Below are positions 51,333-60,596 of a stretch of DNA of 64,000 nucleotides, piece by piece; within the stretch, counting starts at the first letter, position 1; each line of letters starts with the position of its first letter. The stretch spans positions 372,001 to 436,000 of the forward strand of contig CAYQNU010000001.1 of the NCBI GenBank assembly GCA_964419055.1. Reading direction: 5' to 3'. The notes under the pieces are model-generated. The model had not been told where the DNA came from. It saw only the letters and a list, made by a program, of their open reading frames with translations, and ran no database searches. The translations under genes and the position numbers were made by a program. The stretch comes from CAYQNU01 sp964419055 (GTDB lineage Bacteria; Bacteroidota; Bacteroidia; Flavobacteriales_D; Parvicellaceae).

Positions 51333-53507
51333 ATGAAAAAAATAATTTATGCAATTTGCTTGATTACTTGTAGTTTACCAAGTCTGTTTGCTCAACAGTT
51401 TGCCGATAAAAATTATTACTTAGTGGACTCACTTTTAATCAAAGACCTTTCTAATGATGATAAAATTTTGATAGATACTAATTTAAAGCATTTCCATGCT
51501 ACTAAAATAGATACCTTAAAAGTCAAAATAATTTTTACTATAATTGATAATTGTTATGACGAAAACGTTTGGCCAAAATACAACAAATGGGTTTTAGATT
51601 ATATTGAAGGGTTATTAAAAAATAAACCAAATTCCAAAACGTCATTTCTAAAAATAAAAAAAAGTGATGCTATTAATAACATTGGATATTTATTTCAATT
51701 TAAAGGAAATATTCCTCTTACCTTAGATTATTATCATCAAGCATTGAAAATAAGAGAAGCGCAAAACGATACAAGTGGTATTTCCAATTCGTTTAATAAT
51801 ATTGGTTTAGTATTTCATAATCAAGGTGATTTTAAAAAAGCTTTAACCTATTATTTTAAAAGTTTAAAATTACGGTTAATTCAAAATGACCCGGAATTAA
51901 TTTTTTACTCTTATAATAATATCGCAACTTCTTACACCAGTTTAGATAGTTTAGATAAAGCCCTTTACTACTATAATAATTGTTTGGATATATTAGATAA
52001 AATAAATAATAATAGAAAAAAATCTTTGATTTTTAATAATTTAGCATCTATTTACAAAAAACAAGGTAAATTAGAAATGGCCTTGGAGTCTGCTTTCAAA
52101 AGTTTAGAAATAAGATTAGTATTAAATGATAGGATGTATATCTCGCAATCTTATACCAGTATTGCACAAATTCTCTTACAACAAGGTAAAATTAAAGGCA
52201 AGGAAGGAGCTTTAGAGTTTGCGCTCAAAGGACATGAAATAGCATTAGAAATTAATTTTCCAGCTGAAATTAGAGGTTCTTCTTTGTGTTTGAGTGAAAT
52301 ATATGCGCAACTTGGGAATGCCACAGCTTCTTTAGAGATGTATAAATTATATATAGAAAAAAGGGATGAGATTAAAAATATTGAAACGGACAAAGCAGCG
52401 ATAAAAAGTGAATTACAATATGAGTATGAGAAAAAGGCTGCAGCAGATAGCGTTGCCAATGCAAAAGACAAAATCATTAAGGATGCAGAAATAGCAAAGC
52501 AAAAAGCAGAATTAAATTCAAGGAGACTTTTTCAATATGGTTTAGTAGGGGGCATAATTTTGATCTTATTGTTTTTATTCGTTTTGTTCAACAGGCTAAA
52601 AGTTACTCAAAAACAAAAAAGGATTATTGAAATTAAAGAAAAACAAACTCAGCATCAGAATAACATAATTAGTAAACAAAAATTATTAGTAGAGGAAAAG
52701 GCTTCAGAATTGGCACATAAGCATAAGGAAATTACCGACAGTATAAATTATGCTGAACGGATTCAGAGGAGTTTTTTAGCCTCTACAGAATTACTAGAAT
52801 CTAATCTTAAGTCAGCATATTCAGACTGTAAATGGGGATCAGATTATTTTGTTTTTTTTCAACCTAAAGATGTAGTGAGCGGGGACTTTTATTGGGCAAG
52901 GGAAATGGACAATAATGAATTTATGATCTGTGTTGCAGATAGTACCGGTCATGGAGTGCCGGGTGCTATTATGAGTATTTTAAATATTTCGAGTTTAGAA
53001 AAAGCCTCAGAAAAAAGTAGTTCACCCGATATTGTATTAAATGAAGCTAGAAAAATAATTATTGATAGATTAAAGAAAGATGGTAGTGAGAAAGGAGGAA
53101 AAGACGGAATGGATTGTGCTTTGATTTCAATTAATAATGAAAATGGGATATTAAAAATGGCTAGTGCTCAGAATCATATTTGGATAGTAAGAAACAAAGA
53201 ATTACTTGAATTTAAAGGAGATAAGATGCCGGTTGGGAAACACGACAATGATGAAGTCCCTTTTACATTACAAACTTTTCAAGGTACAAGAGGTGATATT
53301 ATTTATTGTTCCACTGATGGTTTCCCGGATCAATTTGGGGGAGAAAAAGGTAAAAAATTTATGTCCAAACAACTCAAGGAATTATTAGTAGAAATTTCTC
53401 ATAAAACGATGGACGAACAAAAATTGATTTTGTCACAAACCATCAATAATTGGAAATCAAATTTTGAACAGGTAGATGACATCTGCATTTTAGGCATTAA
53501 ATTATAA
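51333..53507 (+). CDS. TPR protein with C-terminal SpoIIE/PP2C-type phosphatase
   Basis: 724 aa with a signal peptide (...PSLFAQ). TPR repeats (about 100-330), a coiled-coil, one membrane segment (about 395-420), a linker (SINYAERIQRSFLAS) and a SpoIIE phosphatase (about 510-724; DVVSGDFYWA, VADSTGHGVPGAIMS, STDGFPDQFGG). The topology parallels the histidine kinase upstream: periplasmic sensing and a cytoplasmic Ser/Thr phosphatase. It probably acts in partner switching with an anti-sigma-factor antagonist, none of which is encoded next to it. Confidence 0.9.
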   Translation: MKKIIYAICLITCSLPSLFAQQFADKNYYLVDSLLIKDLSNDDKILIDTNLKHFHATKIDTLKVKIIFTIIDNCYDENVWPKYNKWVLDYIEGLLKNKPNSKTSFLKIKKSDAINNIGYLFQFKGNIPLTLDYYHQALKIREAQNDTSGISNSFNNIGLVFHNQGDFKKALTYYFKSLKLRLIQNDPELIFYSYNNIATSYTSLDSLDKALYYYNNCLDILDKINNNRKKSLIFNNLASIYKKQGKLEMALESAFKSLEIRLVLNDRMYISQSYTSIAQILLQQGKIKGKEGALEFALKGHEIALEINFPAEIRGSSLCLSEIYAQLGNATASLEMYKLYIEKRDEIKNIETDKAAIKSELQYEYEKKAAADSVANAKDKIIKDAEIAKQKAELNSRRLFQYGLVGGIILILLFLFVLFNRLKVTQKQKRIIEIKEKQTQHQNNIISKQKLLVEEKASELAHKHKEITDSINYAERIQRSFLASTELLESNLKSAYSDCKWGSDYFVFFQPKDVVSGDFYWAREMDNNEFMICVADSTGHGVPGAIMSILNISSLEKASEKSSSPDIVLNEARKIIIDRLKKDGSEKGGKDGMDCALISINNENGILKMASAQNHIWIVRNKELLEFKGDKMPVGKHDNDEVPFTLQTFQGTRGDIIYCSTDGFPDQFGGEKGKKFMSKQLKELLVEISHKTMDEQKLILSQTINNWKSNFEQVDDICILGIKL

Positions 53508-53663
53508 AAGTACCTATAAGGATAGTCATTTTGGAATTTGAATTACTCATAAGTTTTTTTGAATCTAACATTTAAAGAAGGTGAATTCAATATAATTCAA
53601 GTCAATAATACAGACGTTTATTTAATTTTTATTGCCCATTTATTATATAACGACTCATTAAAA

Positions 53664-53709
53664 TACGTAATTCTACGGATAACCATCTTTTTTTATTAAT
53701 GCAACTTTG
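53664..53709 (+). promoter_or_regulatory. TACGTAATTCTACG motif plus CAACTTTG -7-like element
   Basis: TACGTAATTCTACGGA at 53664-53679 is followed 42 bp (start to start) by TTTG of CAACTTTG (53702-53709), the same layout as at 35239-35284. It lies 77 bp upstream of the free-standing HTH gene. Confidence 0.5.
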
Positions 53710-53740
53710 CGCCACATAATAATATAAAGGCGCAAAAAGT

Positions 53741-53956
53741 ATGGCATCAGTTGTAGTAGATATTGCAATCACTCCACGAGAAATGGATGTTTTGTTGCTC
53801 ATTTGTGAGGGCCTAAATTCAAAAGAAATAGGTAATACGCTCAATATGAGTTCGCGCACGGTCGAAACCCATAAAAACAAATTACTTCAAAAATTTGGAG
53901 TTTCTAATTCACCTCAAATGGTGGCCATGGCTTTTAGAAATAAACTAATAAAATAA
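53741..53956 (+). CDS. free-standing LuxR-type (GerE) DNA-binding protein
   Basis: 71 aa that is essentially just a LuxR HTH (ITPREMDVLLLICEGLNSKEIGNTLNMSSRTVETHKNKLLQKFG). It lacks a receiver or other sensory domain. It is closest by eye to the output domain of the response regulator at 48664. It leads an operon with the envelope-protein genes that follow (12-bp gap), so it may activate its own operon and perhaps bind the TACGTAATT motif. A minimal regulator controlled by abundance alone. Confidence 0.88.
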   Translation: MASVVVDIAITPREMDVLLLICEGLNSKEIGNTLNMSSRTVETHKNKLLQKFGVSNSPQMVAMAFRNKLIK

Positions 53957-53968
53957 AAAAATACAATT

Positions 53969-55519
53969 ATGAAAAAAAACATGCTTTCTTTAGCTTTGTT
54001 CTTAGGCATAGCAAGCTTAAATGTTGCCCAAGAAATTTCAGTCAACCCAAAAACACATGAAATCTCAAAAAGAGCCAAAAATAGTGGGGCTATAATCGAT
54101 ATGGGATTTGATGAAAGTGGTCAAAATTTCTCTATCTCGTATTTTACCAAAATGAAAGAAGATTTCTTTGGTGATCCAAAACAATTACAATTTGAAATTT
54201 ATAATTTCGATAAAGACTTTAATTTCAAAGATTTAGAAACCCCGGTAATTGATTTAGAAAAAGCCCGAACCAAATATAAAGGATTTTCATTTAAAGGTGA
54301 AACTTATGAAAGTGAAGGATTAACAGTAGGAGGATTTGGACAGTTAGTTGTAAAGAAAAAATTAACAACCTATAAATGGGATTGGTTTTCTGGAGGTTAT
54401 TACAAAACAGTAAAAGTATTAGATAAAGTAAAATTAAAAGATGAAAACGATAATAGAATGTCCGCGTTTAATTCATTTGATTTTGAGGTTAATGACAAAC
54501 AATATTTGTCAATTATGGCTTCGAGTGGATCCATAGATCCAAGTAATGTTGGTGGTTTTACATATACATTTATGATTTTGGATTTTGATTTGAATGTAAC
54601 AAAACGAATTAAAGTTGAGGTGCCTTATGCTGTCCAACCAGTGGGTTCATTAATAGAAAATGAAAATGGCACATTTGATTATTTATATATTTTACAACCG
54701 ATAAAGGCATATAAAGGCACCAATAGCGCTCAATCTGGTATGGATTGCATTATGCTTCATGTGGATGGACAAACATTAGAAATTAAAAAGAATTACAAAT
54801 TTCAATCTCCCGCGGTCGATTGGAGAATTAGAGAATTTTACTTAGCAGGTGATGATGTTTATTTTGCAGGACCAATCACAGCTCAAACAAAAGGTTTTTA
54901 TAACATTGCTGCAAAATATACCACAAAAACATTCCCAAATTTAGGTATTGGTAAGTTCTCCAAAACCAAAGCTGAATATATAACAGTTATTACAGCTAAA
55001 GATATGATTGCAAAACTTCAAATGCCTGCCGGATCTAAAGGTAAATTTGTGCCTTCATCTTTTATTAAATATGATTATTTTGAAGTCATCAATGGAGATT
55101 TGTTTTTGAGTGGACAAAACTATTTAATGAAAAACACTAACACAGGATTAACAGAAGTTAAACAAGACGCTGTTTTAATGCGCTTAAATGCTAAAGGTGA
55201 ATTTGTTTCTTATTATGGAATGCCTTACGACAAACCATTAAAAAATTATGCGTTTTTAGGAAAAAGTGGAAACAAAGTACATTGGTTTGTTTTTGTTTCA
55301 AGTAAAAAAGATGAGTATGTAAAACCTATTGCGCGTATGGCTTCTATTGATTTGTCAGCTAATACAATTGGTGCAATGACTACAATGGGAACAGGAGATA
55401 AAATTTCAATAAGCACATCAACACCTTTAATTAAAGGTCCAAAAGGTGAATTTGCAGCCATTTTTGGAACACAAGGTGATCGAGGAACTTTATATTTTGG
55501 AAAGGTAATGTTAGATTAA
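53969..55519 (+). CDS. exported protein of unknown function (beta-propeller-like)
   Basis: 516 aa with a signal peptide (...SLNVAQ). The rest is strand-rich with repeated F/Y-G-x-D-x blocks and could be a propeller, but no named repeat is clear. It has no lipobox and no T9SS domain. It starts 12 bp after the HTH gene and is followed by a perfect hairpin (55533-55569). Function unknown. Confidence 0.85.
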   Translation: MKKNMLSLALFLGIASLNVAQEISVNPKTHEISKRAKNSGAIIDMGFDESGQNFSISYFTKMKEDFFGDPKQLQFEIYNFDKDFNFKDLETPVIDLEKARTKYKGFSFKGETYESEGLTVGGFGQLVVKKKLTTYKWDWFSGGYYKTVKVLDKVKLKDENDNRMSAFNSFDFEVNDKQYLSIMASSGSIDPSNVGGFTYTFMILDFDLNVTKRIKVEVPYAVQPVGSLIENENGTFDYLYILQPIKAYKGTNSAQSGMDCIMLHVDGQTLEIKKNYKFQSPAVDWRIREFYLAGDDVYFAGPITAQTKGFYNIAAKYTTKTFPNLGIGKFSKTKAEYITVITAKDMIAKLQMPAGSKGKFVPSSFIKYDYFEVINGDLFLSGQNYLMKNTNTGLTEVKQDAVLMRLNAKGEFVSYYGMPYDKPLKNYAFLGKSGNKVHWFVFVSSKKDEYVKPIARMASIDLSANTIGAMTTMGTGDKISISTSTPLIKGPKGEFAAIFGTQGDRGTLYFGKVMLD

Positions 55520-55532
55520 TCATCAGCTATAT

Positions 55533-55569
55533 AACGACTTATGAAAATTATACTTTTTCATAAGTCGTT
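55533..55569 (+). terminator. rho-independent terminator or processing hairpin
   Basis: Perfect 15-bp stem AACGACTTATGAAAA / TTTTCATAAGTCGTT, 7-nt loop and a T-run. It separates the HTH/exported protein pair from the next genes, which may be reached by readthrough. Confidence 0.85.
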
Positions 55570-55584
55570 TTTATTTCTTTATGT

Positions 55585-56898
55585 ATGAAAATTAAATGTT
55601 TACTGTTTTGTTTGATTCCAATACTTGGAACGGCTCAAATTGCCCCCCAAGGTTCTATGGGTTTTCAAGTGAACACTTTGGGAAGAGGATTTTTAATGGA
55701 GTCTAAAAACTTTAGATACGGTTTGCTTTTTGCGCCAGAAAATGCAGATGCCAAATTGTTTAAGCACAATTTTGAAATTCGTTATGCTTTTCAACAAGAA
55801 AATTTATCTAAAGGAACCCGTTTCGCGGGCTTCAAAGGTTGGTCAGTTTATCCACAAATAGCTGGTGGCCTTACTCTTTTTTCAGAAGGAAATGCATTGG
55901 ACAATAAACTATCCAAATCTTGGGGGTTGACGGCAACACCCAGTCTCAATTTTACACTACCATTTTGTGTTTTTGAATTGGGTGCACAAACCAATTTTTA
56001 CTTCAAAAACAACACGAGTCAAGGAAAATTTAGTTTCATTCCCACGCTAAGTGTTCGTTTGGACGGTTTATTGGAAGTGTTGGATCCTGAATTAACCAAT
56101 GCTGGTAATTATGGGAAATTTGTAACCACCAAAGTAGGTGAAACCAGAAGCACAACAGATAATGGCTATATGCGAACAACCACTGTTACCTCCTTCTACG
56201 AAACCGAATACAAGACATTTAGTTATGTGTATAAATCCATCAATCCTTTTTCCGGTATAACACCACGATTTACCTATTCTGATGAAAAGTATGCTGGAAA
56301 AACACAAATGTATGGTATTGGATATTATTATCGATTCAGCCAATTTATGCTTGACGGAATTTTGGAAACCGGCACACAAGGTTACGCATCTGAATTAACA
56401 AAGCCTGTATTTATACAAAAACCAAAAATAGAGGACAATCCAATCAACAAAGATTCTTCACAATTTAACGCAACTTCCAAACAAACCAGGATATTTGTTA
56501 GAACGGGAATCGATGTGCACCATTTTTTAAAACGTTTGATATTGGGCGTTCCAGAATCGGTAAGTAGACCAACACCCTTAGTACGTGTAATGGGAGGGGG
56601 AGGAATTGGTTATGCTTTTACATCTGCACCCACTTACATAAATGAAGCGGCTAATTTGGCAAAAGACGAGCAAATGAACAGTATGCCCGATTTGTGGAGA
56701 AATCCAATAAATGATGCACGCAGAACAGAAAACGGATTGCTATATCACGGATTTTTTTCATTTGAATTTGGTGTGGTATCTTTTGAAATGTCCTACACTT
56801 GGCTAGCTAAATCGCCTTTGAGTATGGGAGCAAGAAATTTTGTGATTTCTTATACACTTCCCTTGGTTCAATTGAATGAAAAAAGAAAAGAATTTTAA
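55585..56898 (+). CDS. exported protein, probable outer-membrane beta-structure
   Basis: 437 aa with a leader ending in GTAQ. Alternating hydrophobic strands, many Tyr/Phe and a terminal strand motif (SMGARNFVISYTLPLVQL) suggest a beta-barrel or a large beta-sandwich. No family recognised. Downstream of the hairpin at 55533 and 19 bp before the next gene, so it forms part of a three-gene unit. Confidence 0.78.
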   Translation: MKIKCLLFCLIPILGTAQIAPQGSMGFQVNTLGRGFLMESKNFRYGLLFAPENADAKLFKHNFEIRYAFQQENLSKGTRFAGFKGWSVYPQIAGGLTLFSEGNALDNKLSKSWGLTATPSLNFTLPFCVFELGAQTNFYFKNNTSQGKFSFIPTLSVRLDGLLEVLDPELTNAGNYGKFVTTKVGETRSTTDNGYMRTTTVTSFYETEYKTFSYVYKSINPFSGITPRFTYSDEKYAGKTQMYGIGYYYRFSQFMLDGILETGTQGYASELTKPVFIQKPKIEDNPINKDSSQFNATSKQTRIFVRTGIDVHHFLKRLILGVPESVSRPTPLVRVMGGGGIGYAFTSAPTYINEAANLAKDEQMNSMPDLWRNPINDARRTENGLLYHGFFSFEFGVVSFEMSYTWLAKSPLSMGARNFVISYTLPLVQLNEKRKEF

Positions 56899-56916
56899 TT
56901 TATAACAACAATAAAG

Positions 56917-57735
56917 ATGAAAAAAGGAATTTTTTATAGCTTCTTATTTGTTGGTTGTTTTTCGTCAACAATTGCGCAATTTCAGTTTTTATATCCAAAT
57001 AAGGAGTTTAAAAAAACGGGAGTAATGGCTTTTGCAAATGGAATAGGCGAAGTATCAAACGAACGCATCACAGCCGGTTTAAATGCTCAAGTAAAAGCAC
57101 GTATTCACAACATTGTTTTGGTAAATGCTGGTCTAAATAGATGGAGTGGAGGAACCTCAGATTTAAACACTACTGAAGCTGTAAATAATCTATATTTTAA
57201 TGCTGCGGTACTTTTTGGTAAGAACGAAGAGTTTAAAGGTGGTATTTTTGTTGGATACAACGATGGTAATCGAAATAAAAAAGCAAAACAACTTTTTTTG
57301 ACCGATGCAGAAACGGGAGTTAAATATAATTATATGCGATATGAAGGATCCTCTAATGAGGATTTAAGCATTGCTTATAACGGTAAAATTCCCTATTACA
57401 AAGCTGGTTTAATGATGTATTCATCGCAACCCGAAGAAGGGACTTTGCAAGAATTCTATTTTTATTACTGCTGGACCAATATGCCTCAGCAACCTTACTA
57501 TTACTCACCAATTAGTTATTATGGTGTGAATGTGCCAATTGGATATAATATAGAAGGCCTTGCACACACCACCAAAGGTTTTGGCTTAGTATGGAATATG
57601 TATTTCTTAAATGCACTTAACTTTGGCGTAGATGTAGGATTTAGACCAACTCAATATGTAAAAAGAGAATTGGAAGGAAAACCATTTAAAGAAGGGGTGT
57701 TTTTTAATATGACATTAGGTTTTAGAGTGTTTTAA
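56917..57735 (+). CDS. exported protein, probable outer-membrane protein
   Basis: 272 aa with a signal peptide (...SSTIAQ). Strand-rich with a C-terminal Phe (GFRVF), the usual end of outer-membrane barrels recognised by BamA. Unknown family. It starts 19 bp after the previous gene and 16 bp before the lipoprotein gene. Confidence 0.78.
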   Translation: MKKGIFYSFLFVGCFSSTIAQFQFLYPNKEFKKTGVMAFANGIGEVSNERITAGLNAQVKARIHNIVLVNAGLNRWSGGTSDLNTTEAVNNLYFNAAVLFGKNEEFKGGIFVGYNDGNRNKKAKQLFLTDAETGVKYNYMRYEGSSNEDLSIAYNGKIPYYKAGLMMYSSQPEEGTLQEFYFYYCWTNMPQQPYYYSPISYYGVNVPIGYNIEGLAHTTKGFGLVWNMYFLNALNFGVDVGFRPTQYVKRELEGKPFKEGVFFNMTLGFRVF

Positions 57736-57750
57736 TTAAAGTAAAGCAAA

Positions 57751-58548
57751 ATGAAAAAATTAGTTTACCTATTTTGTATTTCTATTCTGGTAGTATGCAG
57801 TTGTACAAAACAATCGCTCAAGTTAGATGATTACAGCGAAACACGTCACACTATTCGTTTCTATATGGAATTAAGCACCATCACAGAATGCATTGGTAAT
57901 TATTTTAACGGAAGCGAGGTGGCATTGTTTCAAACGAATGTAGATGCAGATTCAGCTACTTTAGATACCATTTATTTGCCCACAGGACCCTTTAATAATG
58001 ATGGTAGAGATCGAGTGGGAGATTTGCTGATTACGCATTATGGATTATCAATCGATACGGCTACTGTTTTCAATGTTTCAACTAATTATTACAGAGATAG
58101 TTTACGAGTAGAAGCCAATTTACAATATTTCAATACAAGTACTCCGGGCACGTATCGTTTTCAAGGTACATTATCCTTTACTTATTTAACAGGATTAGTA
58201 GCTACTTTTCAATTTAATATGAGTAACGTTTTTCTCGCTGGTAACTCCACTTTTCCTAAAGGCTATTACTACCTATATGGCGATTTTGAAGCTACTGATT
58301 CTGATGGGGCCACATTTTCTGCTGAGATTCAAACACCATTAAGAAGTTATGAATGCAATAATTACGGTACGGACAATGATTCCTATTACAAAAGAACCTA
58401 TCTTGAAAACGGTATGGTTACGCTAACTACTTCTAAACAAGGGGCTGGCGAATTATGGTTCGGATATAACAATAGTTGCGATACCTATTGTGTGGTTTTG
58501 TGGAAAGAAAAAGATATTCAATTAAATATTGATATGGTGAATTATTAA
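57751..58548 (+). CDS. lipoprotein of unknown function
   Basis: 265 aa with lipobox VVCSC (Cys18). The mature domain is beta-rich (YSETRHTIRFYMELSTITECIGNYFNGSEVAL...FEATDSDGATFSAEIQ) and resembles no family I can name. Last gene of the four- or five-gene envelope operon; it converges on the Kelch protein with only 5 bp between the stops. Confidence 0.8.
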   Translation: MKKLVYLFCISILVVCSCTKQSLKLDDYSETRHTIRFYMELSTITECIGNYFNGSEVALFQTNVDADSATLDTIYLPTGPFNNDGRDRVGDLLITHYGLSIDTATVFNVSTNYYRDSLRVEANLQYFNTSTPGTYRFQGTLSFTYLTGLVATFQFNMSNVFLAGNSTFPKGYYYLYGDFEATDSDGATFSAEIQTPLRSYECNNYGTDNDSYYKRTYLENGMVTLTTSKQGAGELWFGYNNSCDTYCVVLWKEKDIQLNIDMVNY

Positions 58549-58553
58549 TTTTT

Positions 58554-59729
58554 TCATCTTCTTATAATAACGAGTTTTTTTATTTCCTCTTCACCAGTTT
58601 TGAATTTTATGTGAAGCAGATAGCAGCCAATATCTATACTAGAATCTATCAATTGGTATGGAGTATGGAGTTCATTTTGATAAACTAATTTTCCAAGAAG
58701 GTTGTAAATAGAAAGAGATGAAACAATTTGTTCACCTTTAACGTGCAACGCAAAAATCCCTGTACTCGGATTGGGATAGAGCAAAACCGAAGGCGAAATT
58801 TCGGCTAGTTCTTCACAATACGTTTGATGCGTATTTAACCGCTGAAAAGCGTCATCCAATCCTGTTACTATATGAGCGCAATGATCAACGGTAAAATGGG
58901 CAACGCCCCTTTTGGCTTCAAATGGAAAGTCGGAAAGCTGATTCCAACTATCTGTTTGAGGATTATATTGCCAACACTCATTTGTAAAAACACCGTTTTC
59001 ATCTTGTCCGGTTACTACATAACCCATTTCTCCAATAGCAAAAGCAGTGGCATACGTTCTTACAGCCCCTGGAAAAGAAGCTAAAGCTTTCCATTCATTG
59101 GTAATAGGATTATAGCTATAAAAATCAGAGTAATAAGTAGTAGATAATGACTTTCCCAATCCTACATAACCCATTCCATTAATCGAAAATGCCACCGATT
59201 CATGACAAGCTTTTGGATAAGGTGAAATAGCATTCCAGCTGTTAGTGGCGGCATGATAACAATACCAATCGTTAAAGTCAGAAGTTAGGGTGCGCCCACC
59301 TCCACAATAGCCATAGTTGCCAATCGAAAAACTAGCTGCTTGCAGTCGAGCAACACCGGGAAAATGTGGTTGGATAGTCCATTGATTGGTCATGGGATCA
59401 TAACATTGCATTTCGTTGAGCAGCGAATCATTGGGAGCAACTCCCGTGAGTACACAACCTTTTTGGTTCAACGAAAAAGAACACGCATATTGTCTTTCAA
59501 TACCCAACAGCGAAGCAATGGGTGACCATTGATTATTTTGAAATTGGTAAAAATCACTTCGGTATTGAAAACCAGCATCTCTTCCTGTGCCCACATATCC
59601 AATAGAATCAATACTAAATCCCACGGCATCATCCCGTTCGCCACCTAAATAGAAAGGCGCAGATTGCCATGTTTGAGCAGTAAGTTTAAAGCACTCGACT
59701 AAAAAAAATAAAAGAAGGAATTTTTTCAT
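58554..59729 (-). CDS. Kelch-repeat T9SS protein
   Basis: 391 aa with a signal peptide (...CFKLTAQ). About six Kelch repeats (GYVGTGRDAG...YQFQNNQWSPIASL, GYCGGGRTLTSDFNDWYCYHAATNSWNAI) form a six-bladed propeller (about 25-305). The C-terminal 75 residues (LYPNPSTGIFALHV...KKLVIIRR) are a T9SS type A sorting domain. A surface protein of unknown ligand. Confidence 0.9.
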   Translation of the reverse strand: MKKFLLLFFLVECFKLTAQTWQSAPFYLGGERDDAVGFSIDSIGYVGTGRDAGFQYRSDFYQFQNNQWSPIASLLGIERQYACSFSLNQKGCVLTGVAPNDSLLNEMQCYDPMTNQWTIQPHFPGVARLQAASFSIGNYGYCGGGRTLTSDFNDWYCYHAATNSWNAISPYPKACHESVAFSINGMGYVGLGKSLSTTYYSDFYSYNPITNEWKALASFPGAVRTYATAFAIGEMGYVVTGQDENGVFTNECWQYNPQTDSWNQLSDFPFEAKRGVAHFTVDHCAHIVTGLDDAFQRLNTHQTYCEELAEISPSVLLYPNPSTGIFALHVKGEQIVSSLSIYNLLGKLVYQNELHTPYQLIDSSIDIGCYLLHIKFKTGEEEIKKLVIIRR

Positions 59730-59826
59730 GCTTGAGCACTAACGCAAGAAAAGATATTTTAGTTTATTTAAAAATAGATAGAATAAAATTAACTACGTTT
59801 GTTTAAAATTAATATCAGAAGATAAT

Positions 59827-60486
59827 ATGCTTACCTCTATAACACATATTTTTGATATGGATGGATTGCTTATCGATTCAGAACCCTTTTGGCGAAAGTC
59901 AGAAGTACAGGTTTTTAATCATTATGGAATTCCATTTACTGAAGATATGTGCAGACAAACGGTTGGAATGCGTATTGATGAGGTGGTAATGTATTGGTCT
60001 AAAGAATATCCCTTTATTGGTGATAAAATTGAACAAATTAGTAACGAAATTCAAGATGAATTAATTGCATTGGTTAAAAGTGAAGGTAAGGCGCTGAGTG
60101 GGGTTTATAACACACTGGAAACGATAAAAATTCATCAACGAAAATGTGCATTAGCCTCTTCTTCCAGTATGCGAATAATTAATGAAGTAGTTGAAGCGTT
60201 GAATTTTCGTGACTATTTTCAGGTAATTCATTCTGCAGAGTTCGAAAAACAAGGAAAACCGCATCCGGATGTATTTCTTTCAACGGCCAAAATGCTTCAA
60301 AGCAAGCCACAAGATTGCATAGTTTATGAAGATAGTAAAAATGGTATGTTAGCCGGAATTAACGCAGGTATGAAAGTAGTATTAATTCCTGAATTTCCAA
60401 ATGCTCATTTCGATTGGTTTCAGCGAGCTCATCTAAAATTAAATTCTATGGAGGAGTTTAACTTTGAGGAAATAGAAAGGTTGTGA
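59827..60486 (+). CDS. HAD-superfamily phosphatase, hexitol phosphatase HxpB-like
   Basis: 219 aa. HAD motif I DMDGLLIDSEP with nucleophile Asp13, motif II ASSSS, motif III Lys (KQGKPHPDVF) and motif IV EDSKNG. The cap pattern and length match the HxpB/YniC subfamily that hydrolyses hexitol and 2-deoxyhexose phosphates. No transport or sugar-use gene is adjacent, so the substrate is open. Confidence 0.85.
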   Translation: MLTSITHIFDMDGLLIDSEPFWRKSEVQVFNHYGIPFTEDMCRQTVGMRIDEVVMYWSKEYPFIGDKIEQISNEIQDELIALVKSEGKALSGVYNTLETIKIHQRKCALASSSSMRIINEVVEALNFRDYFQVIHSAEFEKQGKPHPDVFLSTAKMLQSKPQDCIVYEDSKNGMLAGINAGMKVVLIPEFPNAHFDWFQRAHLKLNSMEEFNFEEIERL

Positions 60487-60596
60487 AACTGATATAATGG
60501 AATGTCTTTTAATTAACTCTTTAGTCTTCTAGTCTGTTATCCTCAAATCTAAAATCGTAAATCTACCATCTAAAATTCAAAACCTCAAACCAATCC

